The position numbers were made by a program, and so were the translations under genes. The notes beneath the pieces are model-generated. The model saw only the letters and a list, made by a program, of their open reading frames with translations. It searched no databases and had not been told where the DNA came from. Positions 41,145-49,788 of a stretch of 64,000 nucleotides of DNA are shown one piece after another. The stretch's first letter is position 1; every line of letters starts with the position of its first letter. The stretch comes from Pedobacter metabolipauper (GTDB lineage Bacteria; Bacteroidota; Bacteroidia; Sphingobacteriales; Sphingobacteriaceae), in assembly GCF_004362715.1 (NCBI RefSeq), contig NZ_SNYC01000004.1:62001-126000 (forward strand), read 5' to 3'.

Positions 41145-43928
41145 ATGAAAGTTACCTCTCTGGTATTACTATTTGTTTGCAGTGCTTTACTTGCATTTGC
41201 GCAAAACCCATATACCGTTAAAGGATCTATTACCGATACTGCTGCAACTTATAAAATGGTAAACACATCAATTACCATTTTAAATCAGACAGATTCGACC
41301 CTGGTAAAATATACACGTGCAGATGCTGAAGGTACTTTTTTATTGAACAACTTACGATCAGGTAAATTTATCTTATTGGCTACGTACCCGGGTTATGCAG
41401 ATTATGTGGAAGAATTTACGCTGGACTCGTTAAATCCATCTAAAAACTTTGGCCCTTTAAACCTGATCCTTAAATCGACGTTACTTGAAGGTGTGATCAT
41501 AACGGGCAAAGTTGCTGCCATTAAAATTAAAGGAGATACCACTGAGTTTAATGCGGGCAGCTACAACATAAAACCCAATGATAAGGTTGAAGATTTACTG
41601 AAGCAGCTTCAGGGCATACAGGTTGATAAGGATGGAAAGATTACCGCACAAGGTGCGAGTGTGGGTAAGGTTTTGGTAGATGGAGAAGAATTTTTTGGTG
41701 ATGACCCCACCCTGGTTACCAAAAATATCCGTGCCGATATGGTAGACAAGGTACAGTTGTATGATAAAAAAAGTGATCAGGCCGCATTTACAGGTATTGA
41801 CGATGGAGAAAAGACAAAGACCATCAACATCAAATTAAAAGAAGATAAAAAGAACGGTTATTTCGGAAAAGTAGATGCCAGTGTAGGCACAGACCAATTT
41901 TATCAGGGTCAGGCCATGTTCAATAAATTTAAAAACAAACAGCGGTTTTCGGTTTATGGCATGGCAGGTAATACCGGTCAGACAGGGCTGGGTTGGGAAG
42001 ACAGCAGCAAGTATGGTTCTTCGGCTAATATAGAAATGACAGACGATGGTATGATGTATATCTCATCTGGCGGAGACGACTTTGATTCTTTTGACGGCCA
42101 GTATAATGGCCAGGGAATTCCATCAGCAAAAACTGGAGGCCTTCATTATGAGAACAAATGGAATAAAGATAAGGAAGGCATAAATACCAATTATAAAATT
42201 GGGTTAATTGATGTAAAAGGAACAAGGAACAATATTACCCAAAACAACCTGCCTAATGGACTAATTAACAGTTTTTCCGATCAAAAGTTCGACAATTCTA
42301 TGTTCAGACAGAAGCTTGATGGTATTTATACGGTACAACTTGATACAACATCTACTTTAAAGGTAAATGTAGACGGCTCACTAAAGAGCAGCAAAACCAG
42401 GGATAATTTCCTTTCATCATCCATTCGGGAAAATAATACATTAATCAACTCAGGAATACGCTCACTAAGCAATGATGGCGATCAAAAAGCATTTAATGCA
42501 AGTGCTTTCTGGACTAAAAAATTGAAAAAGAAAGGAAGAACATTATCGGTAAGGACCACGCAGAAAATCAGTCAGAATGAAACGGATGGCTATTTAAACT
42601 CTACCAATGAATTTTTCAACGTCAATGAACAGCGGGACAGCATCCAGAACATTGATCAATATAAAACAAACCATACTCTAAGTTCTATATTTAACACCAA
42701 CATTACCTATACAGAACCGATCTCTAAAGTCCTTTCCCTTGTATTAAATTATGGGCTCGATATCAACAATAGCAGCTCAGACAAAAAGTCTTTCAATCAA
42801 TCCGGAGCAGGTGTTTATGATCAGCTTGACCGTAAATTTAGCAATAACTTTGAACTGGATCAACTGTCTAACCTCGGTGGTGCATCTTTCAGTTATAACA
42901 AAGAGAAATCTAACATAACGCTGGGTACAAAGGTAACCGGCGTACAATTTAAACAATATGATGTGTATACAGATAATGCCTATAAAAGAAGCTTTGCCAA
43001 CTGGAATCCACAGGCCTCTTACCGTTATCGTTTTTCTCAGCAAAAAGCAATAAGCATTAGCTATTATGGATATACTACGCAGCCAAATATTGATCAAATT
43101 CAACCAGTCCGTGTAAACACAGATCCACTTAATGTTACGCTTGGTAATCCCGACCTTGATCCATCGTTCCAAAACAGTATTTCATTCAACTACAATTCGT
43201 ATAAGATATTAAGTGAGCAATCCCTCTACTTTTACGGATCGTATTCCTTTACCTCTAATCCAATTACAAATAATGCAGTTACCGATGAAGCAGGTAAAAA
43301 TACGTACCAGGCAATCAATCTGGATGAATCACCATCTAATTTTTATTTCAACTTGTCAACCTCACGGAAAATAAAAAAAATAAGTCTTAATGTAGGTATT
43401 GACCTGGATATACGGGGAGGTAAAAGCTACAGTATGATCAACAACGTATTGAACGTGACTAAATCTTATACATATGGGCCAACATTATCGCTTTCTCAAA
43501 ATAAAGATAAATATGATTTCAGAGTTTCGTTTGGTCCTTCATACAATGATATTTCTTCTTCATTACAAACCTCAAGCAACAATAAAGGATGGGGATCTAC
43601 CGGTTCGGCCTATTTCAATGTAAGACTGCCAGGCAAGATCAGTGTATCATCAGATGGTAACTATGAATATACCGCCAAAACACAGACGTTTGACCAAAAA
43701 TTTGAGCGCTTCATTTGGAACGCATCCATCAGTAAAAAATTCTTTAAAGCAGAAAACCTGCAATTGAGGATATCGGGAAATGATTTATTAAATCAAAATG
43801 CAGGTTTCAGAAGATCAGCATATAATAATATGATCACCCAAGATCGTTATACAACCATTCAGCGCTATTTTATGGGTGGCATAATCTGGGACTTTAACAA
43901 AATGGGTGGATCTGTCACAAAAAAATAA
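41145..43928 (+). CDS. outer membrane beta-barrel protein, TonB-receptor-like
   Basis: A 927-residue exported protein with signal peptide (LVLLFVCSALLAFAQ), a carboxypeptidase-regulatory-like domain (residues about 20-110), a plug-like region (LLKQLQGIQVDKDGKITAQG and VLVDGEEFFGDDP) and a long C-terminal barrel. It belongs to the same broad group as the two paralogs at 16-21 kb but differs in details (KVQLYDKKSDQAAFTGIDDG), so it is a separate subfamily. It is followed 5 bases later by a GLPGLI gene, a pairing often seen in Bacteroidota. The direct repeats upstream link it to the convergent two-component system. Confidence 0.88.
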   Translation: MKVTSLVLLFVCSALLAFAQNPYTVKGSITDTAATYKMVNTSITILNQTDSTLVKYTRADAEGTFLLNNLRSGKFILLATYPGYADYVEEFTLDSLNPSKNFGPLNLILKSTLLEGVIITGKVAAIKIKGDTTEFNAGSYNIKPNDKVEDLLKQLQGIQVDKDGKITAQGASVGKVLVDGEEFFGDDPTLVTKNIRADMVDKVQLYDKKSDQAAFTGIDDGEKTKTINIKLKEDKKNGYFGKVDASVGTDQFYQGQAMFNKFKNKQRFSVYGMAGNTGQTGLGWEDSSKYGSSANIEMTDDGMMYISSGGDDFDSFDGQYNGQGIPSAKTGGLHYENKWNKDKEGINTNYKIGLIDVKGTRNNITQNNLPNGLINSFSDQKFDNSMFRQKLDGIYTVQLDTTSTLKVNVDGSLKSSKTRDNFLSSSIRENNTLINSGIRSLSNDGDQKAFNASAFWTKKLKKKGRTLSVRTTQKISQNETDGYLNSTNEFFNVNEQRDSIQNIDQYKTNHTLSSIFNTNITYTEPISKVLSLVLNYGLDINNSSSDKKSFNQSGAGVYDQLDRKFSNNFELDQLSNLGGASFSYNKEKSNITLGTKVTGVQFKQYDVYTDNAYKRSFANWNPQASYRYRFSQQKAISISYYGYTTQPNIDQIQPVRVNTDPLNVTLGNPDLDPSFQNSISFNYNSYKILSEQSLYFYGSYSFTSNPITNNAVTDEAGKNTYQAINLDESPSNFYFNLSTSRKIKKISLNVGIDLDIRGGKSYSMINNVLNVTKSYTYGPTLSLSQNKDKYDFRVSFGPSYNDISSSLQTSSNNKGWGSTGSAYFNVRLPGKISVSSDGNYEYTAKTQTFDQKFERFIWNASISKKFFKAENLQLRISGNDLLNQNAGFRRSAYNNMITQDRYTTIQRYFMGGIIWDFNKMGGSVTKK

Positions 43929-43933
43929 ACGCC

Positions 43934-44704
43934 ATGAAAAATAAAACATTACTACTGATTTGTTTAATATTTGCAGGAACCTGCCTTAAAGCACAAAATG
44001 CAAGGTTTCCTACAGACGGGATCATAGAATTTGAGAAAAGCACTAATATGCATGCGCTTATCAAAAAAATGACAGATGGAAATCCTGACGGTTACTTTCG
44101 GGACGCTTTTGATGCGTTCAAAAAGAACAATCCTCAGTTCAGGATCCAGAAAAGTACACTGGCTTTTTCGAAAAGCAAAACTTTGTTTACACCTCTTGCT
44201 GATAAAGAAACATCACGAAGTATTTTTAGTGATTTCGTTGTTGATCAATGTAATATAACCTACACCGATCTTGCGGCAGGAACCTTTATCACACAGAAGA
44301 AAGTATATGAAGAAACCTTCCTCGTTAAAGATACAACACGAAAAATCAACTGGAAAATTACCAGTGAAGTCCGCACCATAGCCGGATATGAATGCAGAAG
44401 GGCTAATGCGGTGATCCTGGATTCTATTTATGTGGTTGCATTTTATACCGATAAGATACCTGTATCCGGAGGGCCGGAATCATTTACCGGATTACCGGGT
44501 ATGATATTGGGCGTAGCCTTACCGCATGAAAACGTGACTTGGTTTGCAAAAATGGTAACAGACCGTTCATTAACAGCAAATGAATTAAAAGTTCCTGCAA
44601 AAGGAAAAGCAACAGACAATAAAGGCTTACGGGCAACGATAAATTCTGCACTAAAAGATTGGGGTGAGTATGCCCAATCGGCTTTAAAAACTTTCTTGCT
44701 TTAG
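43934..44704 (+). CDS. GLPGLI family protein
   Basis: A 256-residue exported protein with signal peptide (LLLICLIFAGTCLKAQ). The family's name motif appears as FTGLPGMILGVALPHENV (near residues 185-202), preceded by KINWKITSEVRTIAGYECRRA, the other conserved block. The function of the family is unknown; it is commonly encoded next to outer-membrane barrel proteins, as here (5-base gap), so a partner role in the envelope is plausible. Its stop overlaps by 4 bases the stop of the convergent response regulator. Confidence 0.9.
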   Translation: MKNKTLLLICLIFAGTCLKAQNARFPTDGIIEFEKSTNMHALIKKMTDGNPDGYFRDAFDAFKKNNPQFRIQKSTLAFSKSKTLFTPLADKETSRSIFSDFVVDQCNITYTDLAAGTFITQKKVYEETFLVKDTTRKINWKITSEVRTIAGYECRRANAVILDSIYVVAFYTDKIPVSGGPESFTGLPGMILGVALPHENVTWFAKMVTDRSLTANELKVPAKGKATDNKGLRATINSALKDWGEYAQSALKTFLL

Positions 44705-45396
44705 TTTACTAATAATTTATAACCTTTACCGTGTACGTTTAAAATCTCAACCTTAGGATCTTCTTTAAGGTATTTTCTAAGCTTACTGAGAAACACATCC
44801 ATGCTGCGTCCGTTAAAATAATTGTCATCATGCCAGATGCTTAATAGAGCTTCTTCCCTGGTTAGAACAGCATTCTTTTTAAGGCATAACAGCTGAAGCA
44901 GTTCTGCTTCTTTTGTGGATAATTTTTGTTGCTGACCCTTATAATGAATGAGTTGGGTGGTATAATCAAAGGTATAGTCGCCAATTTGAAAAGTACTTTG
45001 AGAAGGGCCTGCATCTACAGGCTCCTTTTGTGCTACTCTTTTTAACAACGCATTTATACGCAATAGTAATTCTTCTATTCTAAAAGGCTTGGTAATGTAA
45101 TCATCGCCTCCAAGATCATAGGCAGAAGCTTTATCTTCCATCATGGCCTTTGCTGTTGCAAAAATGACCGGCACATTAACATTGATCTTACGGATCTCTT
45201 TACCGAGGGTAAAACCATCCTTTTTAGGCATCATGACGTCCAGAATACATAAATCAAACTCTTGCTTTGTAAAGGCCCGTAAGCCTTCATCACCATCAAC
45301 GCATAGCACTACTTCAAATTTACCTTTTAGCTGCAGGTAATCCTGCAAAAGCAAGCCCAGGTTAGGATCATCTTCTACCAATAAAATTCTTTTCAT
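44701..45396 (-). CDS. OmpR-family response regulator (RprY-like)
   Basis: A 231-residue regulator with a receiver domain (acidic pocket VEDDPNLG, phospho-acceptor Asp53 in CILDVMMPKKDGF, Thr in FATAKAM, Lys in YITKPFR) and a C-terminal winged-helix (LSTKEAELLQLLCLKKNAVLTRE; RSMDVFLSKLRKYLKED). OmpR-type proteins bind tandem half-sites one helical turn apart. The TTTAACA pairs at 47282, 41070 and 37839 are good candidates. The gene overlaps the kinase gene by 4 bases. RprY-like is a resemblance judged from memory of Bacteroidota regulators, not a search result. Confidence 0.92.
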   Translation of the reverse strand: MKRILLVEDDPNLGLLLQDYLQLKGKFEVVLCVDGDEGLRAFTKQEFDLCILDVMMPKKDGFTLGKEIRKINVNVPVIFATAKAMMEDKASAYDLGGDDYITKPFRIEELLLRINALLKRVAQKEPVDAGPSQSTFQIGDYTFDYTTQLIHYKGQQQKLSTKEAELLQLLCLKKNAVLTREEALLSIWHDDNYFNGRSMDVFLSKLRKYLKEDPKVEILNVHGKGYKLLVN

Positions 45397-47237
45397 GTGC
45401 GGTTAATTTTTGTTAATGGCAAGCTTATTTCAAATGTTGTTCCTTTGTCCTTTTCACTGCGTACTTTAATCGTTCCATGCATTTGTGTTACAATATCCTG
45501 TACATAGTTTAATCCTAGTCCGAAGCCTTTTACATCATGCAGGTTACCTGTTGGAACCCTGTAGAACTGATCAAAGATACGTTTTGTATGCTCTTTAGTC
45601 ATTCCAATACCTTCATCGGTAATTTCAATGATCAGGTGTTTTGCTGTATTCCTGGTATTGATGGTAATTTTAGGTATTTCTTTACTGTATTTATTCGCAT
45701 TATCTATTAGATTATAGATTACGTTAGAAAGATGAAGTTCATCTCCGGAAACCACAGGTTCTGCCGCATTTAAGTTTAAATCAAGAACTGCATTTCTTTT
45801 TTGCAGCTGCAGCCCCATGCTGTCTACAACTGCAGCAATAAGATCATTCATATCTACTTCGCTTTGCTCCAGCTTTAGTTCTTTCTTTTCCAAACGTGCA
45901 ATACTCAGCACACGTTCAATGTGGTTACCAAGCCTTACATTTTCATCATAAATAATCCCGGCAAGTCTGCGGATCCTATTCTTATCTTCAACAATTTCCG
46001 GATCCCTGAGTGCTTCACTGGCAATCATGATCGTTGCCACAGGAGTTTTAAATTCATGGGTCATGTTGTTAATGAAGTCTGTCTTCATTTCAGAAATTTT
46101 CTTTTGCTTTAATATGGCATAAATGGTGTAAGAGAAAATAAACATCAATACCAATAACAGGCCGGCAGAAGAGGCTACTGTAGCCCACATATTACTTAGT
46201 ATAAGCGATTTTTTTTCAGGAAAATCAACAAAAAGCATCCCGGGGTCTCTAAAAATATCATTGCTAAATAATAAGGTTTTATAGGTATTTTCAGGCAAAA
46301 CGTCCATTGCATGGTTAGAAACCTTTTGATATAATAATGAATCTTTATTGGCAAGTTTCAGCCAAAAGTTATAGCTCAGGTTGATATTACGATTTAAAAG
46401 CTCCTTTTTAATCAGTGTATCCAGATCATCTTTCGAGATCCGTCGGCTAATAGGTACATTTACCTGACGCATTTCTTTGTCTACATCCTGCAGATAATTT
46501 AAGTTATCTTCATCAATGACAACGGTATCATTCATTAATTCTGCCAATCCTTCTTTATATTTCTGAAAGGCCAGTTTATCCTGCATATGAAATTTAACTG
46601 CAACTTCCGGCAGTACCCGTTCCATAGTGATGGTCATGGGTCTAAAATTTATTGGATTGGTGGCCAGATAACGGATGCTATCCGGTAAATTACCCGGAGC
46701 AAGAATAAATGTAGATGCTTTCTTGCGGATTATGGTTTGATTGATATTTCCTGAAACGTTGCCATAGGAATCAACATTTACATTTAGATCAACCTGAAGC
46801 GGAGATTTTGTTTTACTTGCGGGGTTGGAAATCGCCTGATAAACTTCTTCGCTGATCATGCTTGGGTTTCCATAAATAGCCCTGACCAAACTATCCCGCG
46901 TATTCAGATCGGCAATGATCTTTTTCTGCTGCTCAAGTTTACGCTTTGCTTCCTGTTCTTTATATTTCTCTTTGAAATCTACGATTTGCTGTGCCTTATC
47001 TCTAAAATCACGCTCTTTTTCTACTTCGAGCTCCGAGCGTTTTTTTGTAAGGTGCATTGCGGCATTTCTCTTCTGAACCTTACTAACAACTGCATTTATT
47101 GCTTCATTTATATCGTGATCAACAAGCTGGGATTTTAAATTATAGGCCTCCCTGATGTAATATAATTGCATCACAAATACACCTAGCAATGCTATGGTCA
47201 TTAAGCCGGTAATTAGCCAGAGACTTCTTTTCTTCAT
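45393..47237 (-). CDS. membrane sensor histidine kinase (RprX-like)
   Basis: A 614-residue kinase. The first membrane segment (LWLITGLMTIALLGVFVMQLYY) is followed by a large periplasmic domain of about 320 residues that begins with a coiled-coil stretch rich in Lys/Glu (about 45-105), then a second membrane segment (VASSAGLLLVLMFIFSYTIYAI, near 352-373). The phospho-acceptor His is in NNMTHEFKTPVATIM; the N-box is VIYNLIDNANKYS, followed by DEGIGM and GFGLGLNYVQDIV. It is the first gene of the operon. Its promoter has a -7 TAATTTTG and a TTTAACA direct repeat in place of the -33 element, suggesting autoregulation. Confidence 0.93.
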   Translation of the reverse strand: MKKRSLWLITGLMTIALLGVFVMQLYYIREAYNLKSQLVDHDINEAINAVVSKVQKRNAAMHLTKKRSELEVEKERDFRDKAQQIVDFKEKYKEQEAKRKLEQQKKIIADLNTRDSLVRAIYGNPSMISEEVYQAISNPASKTKSPLQVDLNVNVDSYGNVSGNINQTIIRKKASTFILAPGNLPDSIRYLATNPINFRPMTITMERVLPEVAVKFHMQDKLAFQKYKEGLAELMNDTVVIDEDNLNYLQDVDKEMRQVNVPISRRISKDDLDTLIKKELLNRNINLSYNFWLKLANKDSLLYQKVSNHAMDVLPENTYKTLLFSNDIFRDPGMLFVDFPEKKSLILSNMWATVASSAGLLLVLMFIFSYTIYAILKQKKISEMKTDFINNMTHEFKTPVATIMIASEALRDPEIVEDKNRIRRLAGIIYDENVRLGNHIERVLSIARLEKKELKLEQSEVDMNDLIAAVVDSMGLQLQKRNAVLDLNLNAAEPVVSGDELHLSNVIYNLIDNANKYSKEIPKITINTRNTAKHLIIEITDEGIGMTKEHTKRIFDQFYRVPTGNLHDVKGFGLGLNYVQDIVTQMHGTIKVRSEKDKGTTFEISLPLTKINRT

Positions 47238-47247
47238 AGTGGAGAGT

Positions 47248-47255
47248 CAAAATTA
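47248..47255 (-). promoter_or_regulatory. -7 element of the two-component operon
   Basis: On the minus strand this reads TAATTTTG, a full TAnnTTTG match, ending 10 bases before the kinase start codon. The direct repeat at 47282-47298 begins 26 bases upstream of it and covers the -33 position. Confidence 0.5.
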
Positions 47256-47281
47256 ACGAAGCTGGGACATAAAGCTGTTAT

Positions 47282-47298
47282 TTTAACACTTTTTAACA
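47282..47298. promoter_or_regulatory. TTTAACA-N3-TTTAACA direct repeat upstream of the two-component operon
   Basis: Two heptamers TTTAACA (47282-47288 and 47292-47298) start 10 bp apart; the match extends by one T on the left of each. Position over the -33 region of the kinase promoter fits binding by the operon's own OmpR-type regulator. Confidence 0.55.
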
Positions 47299-47350
47299 GA
47301 ACAGTCTTTCAAACTACCTGATTATTAACGAATTTAGAGTAGGTATAATG

Positions 47351-47923
47351 CTAAATTTCACCAGTTCTTAAAGGCTTTAATGCTTTAGTCCATCTCAGCA
47401 ATTCTTTAAGCATTGCGTCTGCAGCTTTTAAAGAGATCTCATTGGCTTCAAAATCTTCATCTTCATTAATGGACTTAGAAAAGAATGGAATATTTACGGC
47501 AGCAGAAAGTGGCACTATACTCAAAGTAGACAGGTCTCCCTTTAAACTATTGGCCGCCCTGGTACCTGCAGAAACTCCGCCATAACTTACTATACCTGCG
47601 GCTTTATATCCCCATTCTTTAACCAGGTATTCCAATGCATTTCTGAGTGGAGAAGGATATCCAAAATTATATTCGCCGGTAACAAAGATAAACGCATCCG
47701 CCTCACTTATTTTTGCGCTCCAGTCTTTGGTATGCTGATGTTCATATTTCTGCATGGATGGATGATTTGGCTCATCCATTAAAGGAAGTTTTACTTCGCC
47801 AAGATCCAACAGCTCTACTGTGAACTCTGTATTTTTACGGGCAATTTCTGTGATCCATTTGGCGATAACCGGCCCTTTTCTTCCAGGCCTGACTGTAGAT
47901 GATATGATTTTCAAATTGTACAT
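47351..47923 (-). CDS. NADPH-dependent FMN reductase family protein
   Basis: A 190-residue flavodoxin-like reductase. The N-terminus LKIISSTVRPGRKGPVIAKW is the FMN-phosphate loop of the family, VTGEYNFGYPSPLRNALEYL (about 80-100) is the second flavin-contact segment, and VSYGGVSAGTRAANSL follows. Such enzymes reduce FMN, quinones or azo compounds with NADPH. ATG 47923 is used because conserved sequence begins there; an in-frame extension of 52 codons upstream has no recognisable sequence, though ATG 47938 is also possible. The upstream 230 bases hold only the DUF3127 terminator and a small 6-bp hairpin. Confidence 0.88.
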   Translation of the reverse strand: MYNLKIISSTVRPGRKGPVIAKWITEIARKNTEFTVELLDLGEVKLPLMDEPNHPSMQKYEHQHTKDWSAKISEADAFIFVTGEYNFGYPSPLRNALEYLVKEWGYKAAGIVSYGGVSAGTRAANSLKGDLSTLSIVPLSAAVNIPFFSKSINEDEDFEANEISLKAADAMLKELLRWTKALKPLRTGEI

Positions 47924-48093
47924 AGCTGATATTTCCATAATATCATAACAGCAGTTAAAGATTGTTGTTTGCATGTACCCATTCTTAAATGGGCTATGCT
48001 TATCATAATAAGGTATGCCTTTGTCTAATTTGAGATATTGATGTGCGCAGGGTATGCTAACGAATGCCAGGATGAGCAAGATTTTATTACTAC

Positions 48094-48122
48094 AAAAAAT
48101 GCCGCCCTGAATCAGGACGGCA
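48094..48122 (-). terminator. terminator after the DUF3127 gene
   Basis: On the minus strand the hairpin (arms 48112-48122 and 48100-48110, one G-U pair) is followed by six T (48099-48094). The same sequence on the plus strand has a C:A mismatch, so it is oriented to terminate the minus-strand gene. Confidence 0.8.
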
Positions 48123-48153
48123 CGGTGGTCAATTTGTTTATTTAAAAAAGGTC

Positions 48154-48522
48154 TTAAAAAGGAAGATCATCATCCTCGCCCGGTGCGCTGTTTAAATCAG
48201 CTGGCGGTGCATATGCTGGTGTAGATGCTGCGGCAGCGCCATTTGTTAACGCATTGATCCGCCATACTACTAAACTGTTAAAATAAGAGGTCTTTCCGGC
48301 TTTATCTGTCCATGGACGACCACGTAAATTGAAGGAAACTTCTACATCATCACCTTGCTTTAAAGCATCAAACAAAGCCGTTTTATCTTGCAAAGCTTCA
48401 AACCTGATAAACTCAGGATAAGTAGGGTTTTCTGCATATTCTATAATAAGATCGCGTTTTTTAAAAGTCTCGCTCACCTGTTGTAATGCACCGATTTCAT
48501 GCACTTTTCCTTTTATCTCCAT
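48154..48522 (-). CDS. DUF3127 protein with SSB-like acidic tip
   Basis: A 122-residue protein. Residues 1-90 form the small beta-rich DUF3127 domain (MEIKGKVHEIG, KKRDLIIEYAENPTYPEFIRFEA split by short turns, FNLRGRPWTDKAGKTSYFNSLVVWRI), which looks like an OB-fold. An Ala/Pro-rich linker follows, and the protein ends in PGEDDDLPF. That ending closely resembles the C-terminal tip of single-strand DNA-binding protein, which recruits repair and replication proteins. The domain's biochemical function is not established; a DNA-related role is inferred from fold and tip. It is divergent from the rRNA methyltransferase gene. Confidence 0.88.
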   Translation of the reverse strand: MEIKGKVHEIGALQQVSETFKKRDLIIEYAENPTYPEFIRFEALQDKTALFDALKQGDDVEVSFNLRGRPWTDKAGKTSYFNSLVVWRINALTNGAAAASTPAYAPPADLNSAPGEDDDLPF

Positions 48523-48594
48523 AACAAATACTATTTTATTCTACTACGAAGTTCAAATCTCTATATTTTTATTGATAACTTCGTACAATTAATT

Positions 48595-49788
48595 ATGCAA
48601 GTTTTCCACACAAAAAGTAAGGTTATTATAACCTGCAACAAGCGTCTTTCTACCTATTTACAGGATGAAGTTACTGCCCTGGGCTATACCATTGTAAGAG
48701 ATTTTCCTACTGGGGTAGAATTGGATATTACGCTTTCCGAATGCATTAAGCTGAACCTTAACTTAAGGTGCGCCAGCCAGATATTATATTGTTTAAAGAG
48801 CTTTAAAGCTAATGATCCGGAAGAGTTGTACCGGGAATTGGTAGAAATGGCCTGGGAAGAACTGATCGATTTTTCAGGTTATTTTTCTGTAACTTCAAAT
48901 GTGGATAACCCAACGATTACCACTCCGTTGTTTGCCAACCTGAAAGTTAAAGATGCCATTGTAGACCGCATCAAAGACAAGAAAGGTATTCGCCCAAATT
49001 CAGGCTCAGATGCCAATAAAGCAGTAGTTCATTTGTACTGGAAAGACAGTGAAGCTGACATTTTCATAGACACTTCGGGTGAAACCCTTGCTAAACATGG
49101 ATATCGCAAGATACCTGGAAAAGCACCCATGCTGGAAGCATTGGCAGCAGGCGCTGTATTAAGCACAAAATGGGATCAAAAATCACCTTTTGTAAACCCA
49201 ATGTGCGGATCTGGAACGTTAGCCATTGAAGCGGCATTGATTGCAACCAACCGCAGACCAGGCCTGTTTCGTATGAACTATGGTTTTATGCACATTCTGG
49301 GTTATGACGAAGAAGCATTCTTTGCTGAACGCCGGATCTTAAAAGAACAAGTCATAAAGAATATTGATCTGCAGATTATCGCGACTGACCTTTCTGAAGA
49401 CGCTGTTGATGTAAGCCGTAAGAATGCCAAAACTGCCGGTGTTGATACCCTGATATCTTTTGAAGTGTGTGACTTTGCCGATACTAAAGTACCGGAAGGC
49501 GGTAAGGGCATCGTTATATTTAATCCGGAATATGGTGAACGCCTGGGTGTACACTCTAAACTGGAGTTGACTTACAAACGCATGGGCGATTTCATGAAAC
49601 AGGACTGCAAAGGTTACTTTGGTTATATTTTTACCGGAAACCCTGATCTGGCAAAGAAAATCGGCCTCAAGGCTACGCGTAAAATAGAATTCTATAATGG
49701 CAAACTGGATTGCCGGATGCTTGAGTATGAATTGTACGATGGGACGAGAAGACCCGAAGGTGAAAGATTGGTAAAAGACGAGTTATAA
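48595..49788 (+). CDS. THUMP-domain class I RNA methyltransferase (RlmL-like)
   Basis: A 397-residue S-adenosylmethionine-dependent methyltransferase of the RlmL/RlmK and Trm-G10 group that modifies a guanine N2 in 23S rRNA. The N-terminal ferredoxin-like and THUMP part (residues 1-165) includes LRCASQILYCLKSF. The methyltransferase domain has GKAPMLEALAAGAV, the SAM motif NPMCGSGTLAIEAALIA, IATDLSEDAVDVSRKNAK and the catalytic FNPEYGERLG (N-P-P-Y-like, here NPEYG). The second methyltransferase half of E. coli RlmKL is absent, which is usual outside gamma-proteobacteria. ATG 48595 begins the conserved sequence. The stop overlaps that of the convergent ABC exporter. Confidence 0.9.
   Translation: MQVFHTKSKVIITCNKRLSTYLQDEVTALGYTIVRDFPTGVELDITLSECIKLNLNLRCASQILYCLKSFKANDPEELYRELVEMAWEELIDFSGYFSVTSNVDNPTITTPLFANLKVKDAIVDRIKDKKGIRPNSGSDANKAVVHLYWKDSEADIFIDTSGETLAKHGYRKIPGKAPMLEALAAGAVLSTKWDQKSPFVNPMCGSGTLAIEAALIATNRRPGLFRMNYGFMHILGYDEEAFFAERRILKEQVIKNIDLQIIATDLSEDAVDVSRKNAKTAGVDTLISFEVCDFADTKVPEGGKGIVIFNPEYGERLGVHSKLELTYKRMGDFMKQDCKGYFGYIFTGNPDLAKKIGLKATRKIEFYNGKLDCRMLEYELYDGTRRPEGERLVKDEL

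Noticed and set aside
44696..44712. TTAGT-tt-ACTAA palindrome between convergent genes as a BlaI-type site
   Set aside because: Half-sites are in the opposite order to the operator at 28255, and it consists of the overlapping stop codon regions of two genes, not a promoter.
47924..48079. 52-codon N-terminal extension of the FMN reductase
   Set aside because: Conserved sequence starts at LKIISSTVRPGR; the extension has no signal peptide pattern or family match and begins close to the DUF3127 terminator.
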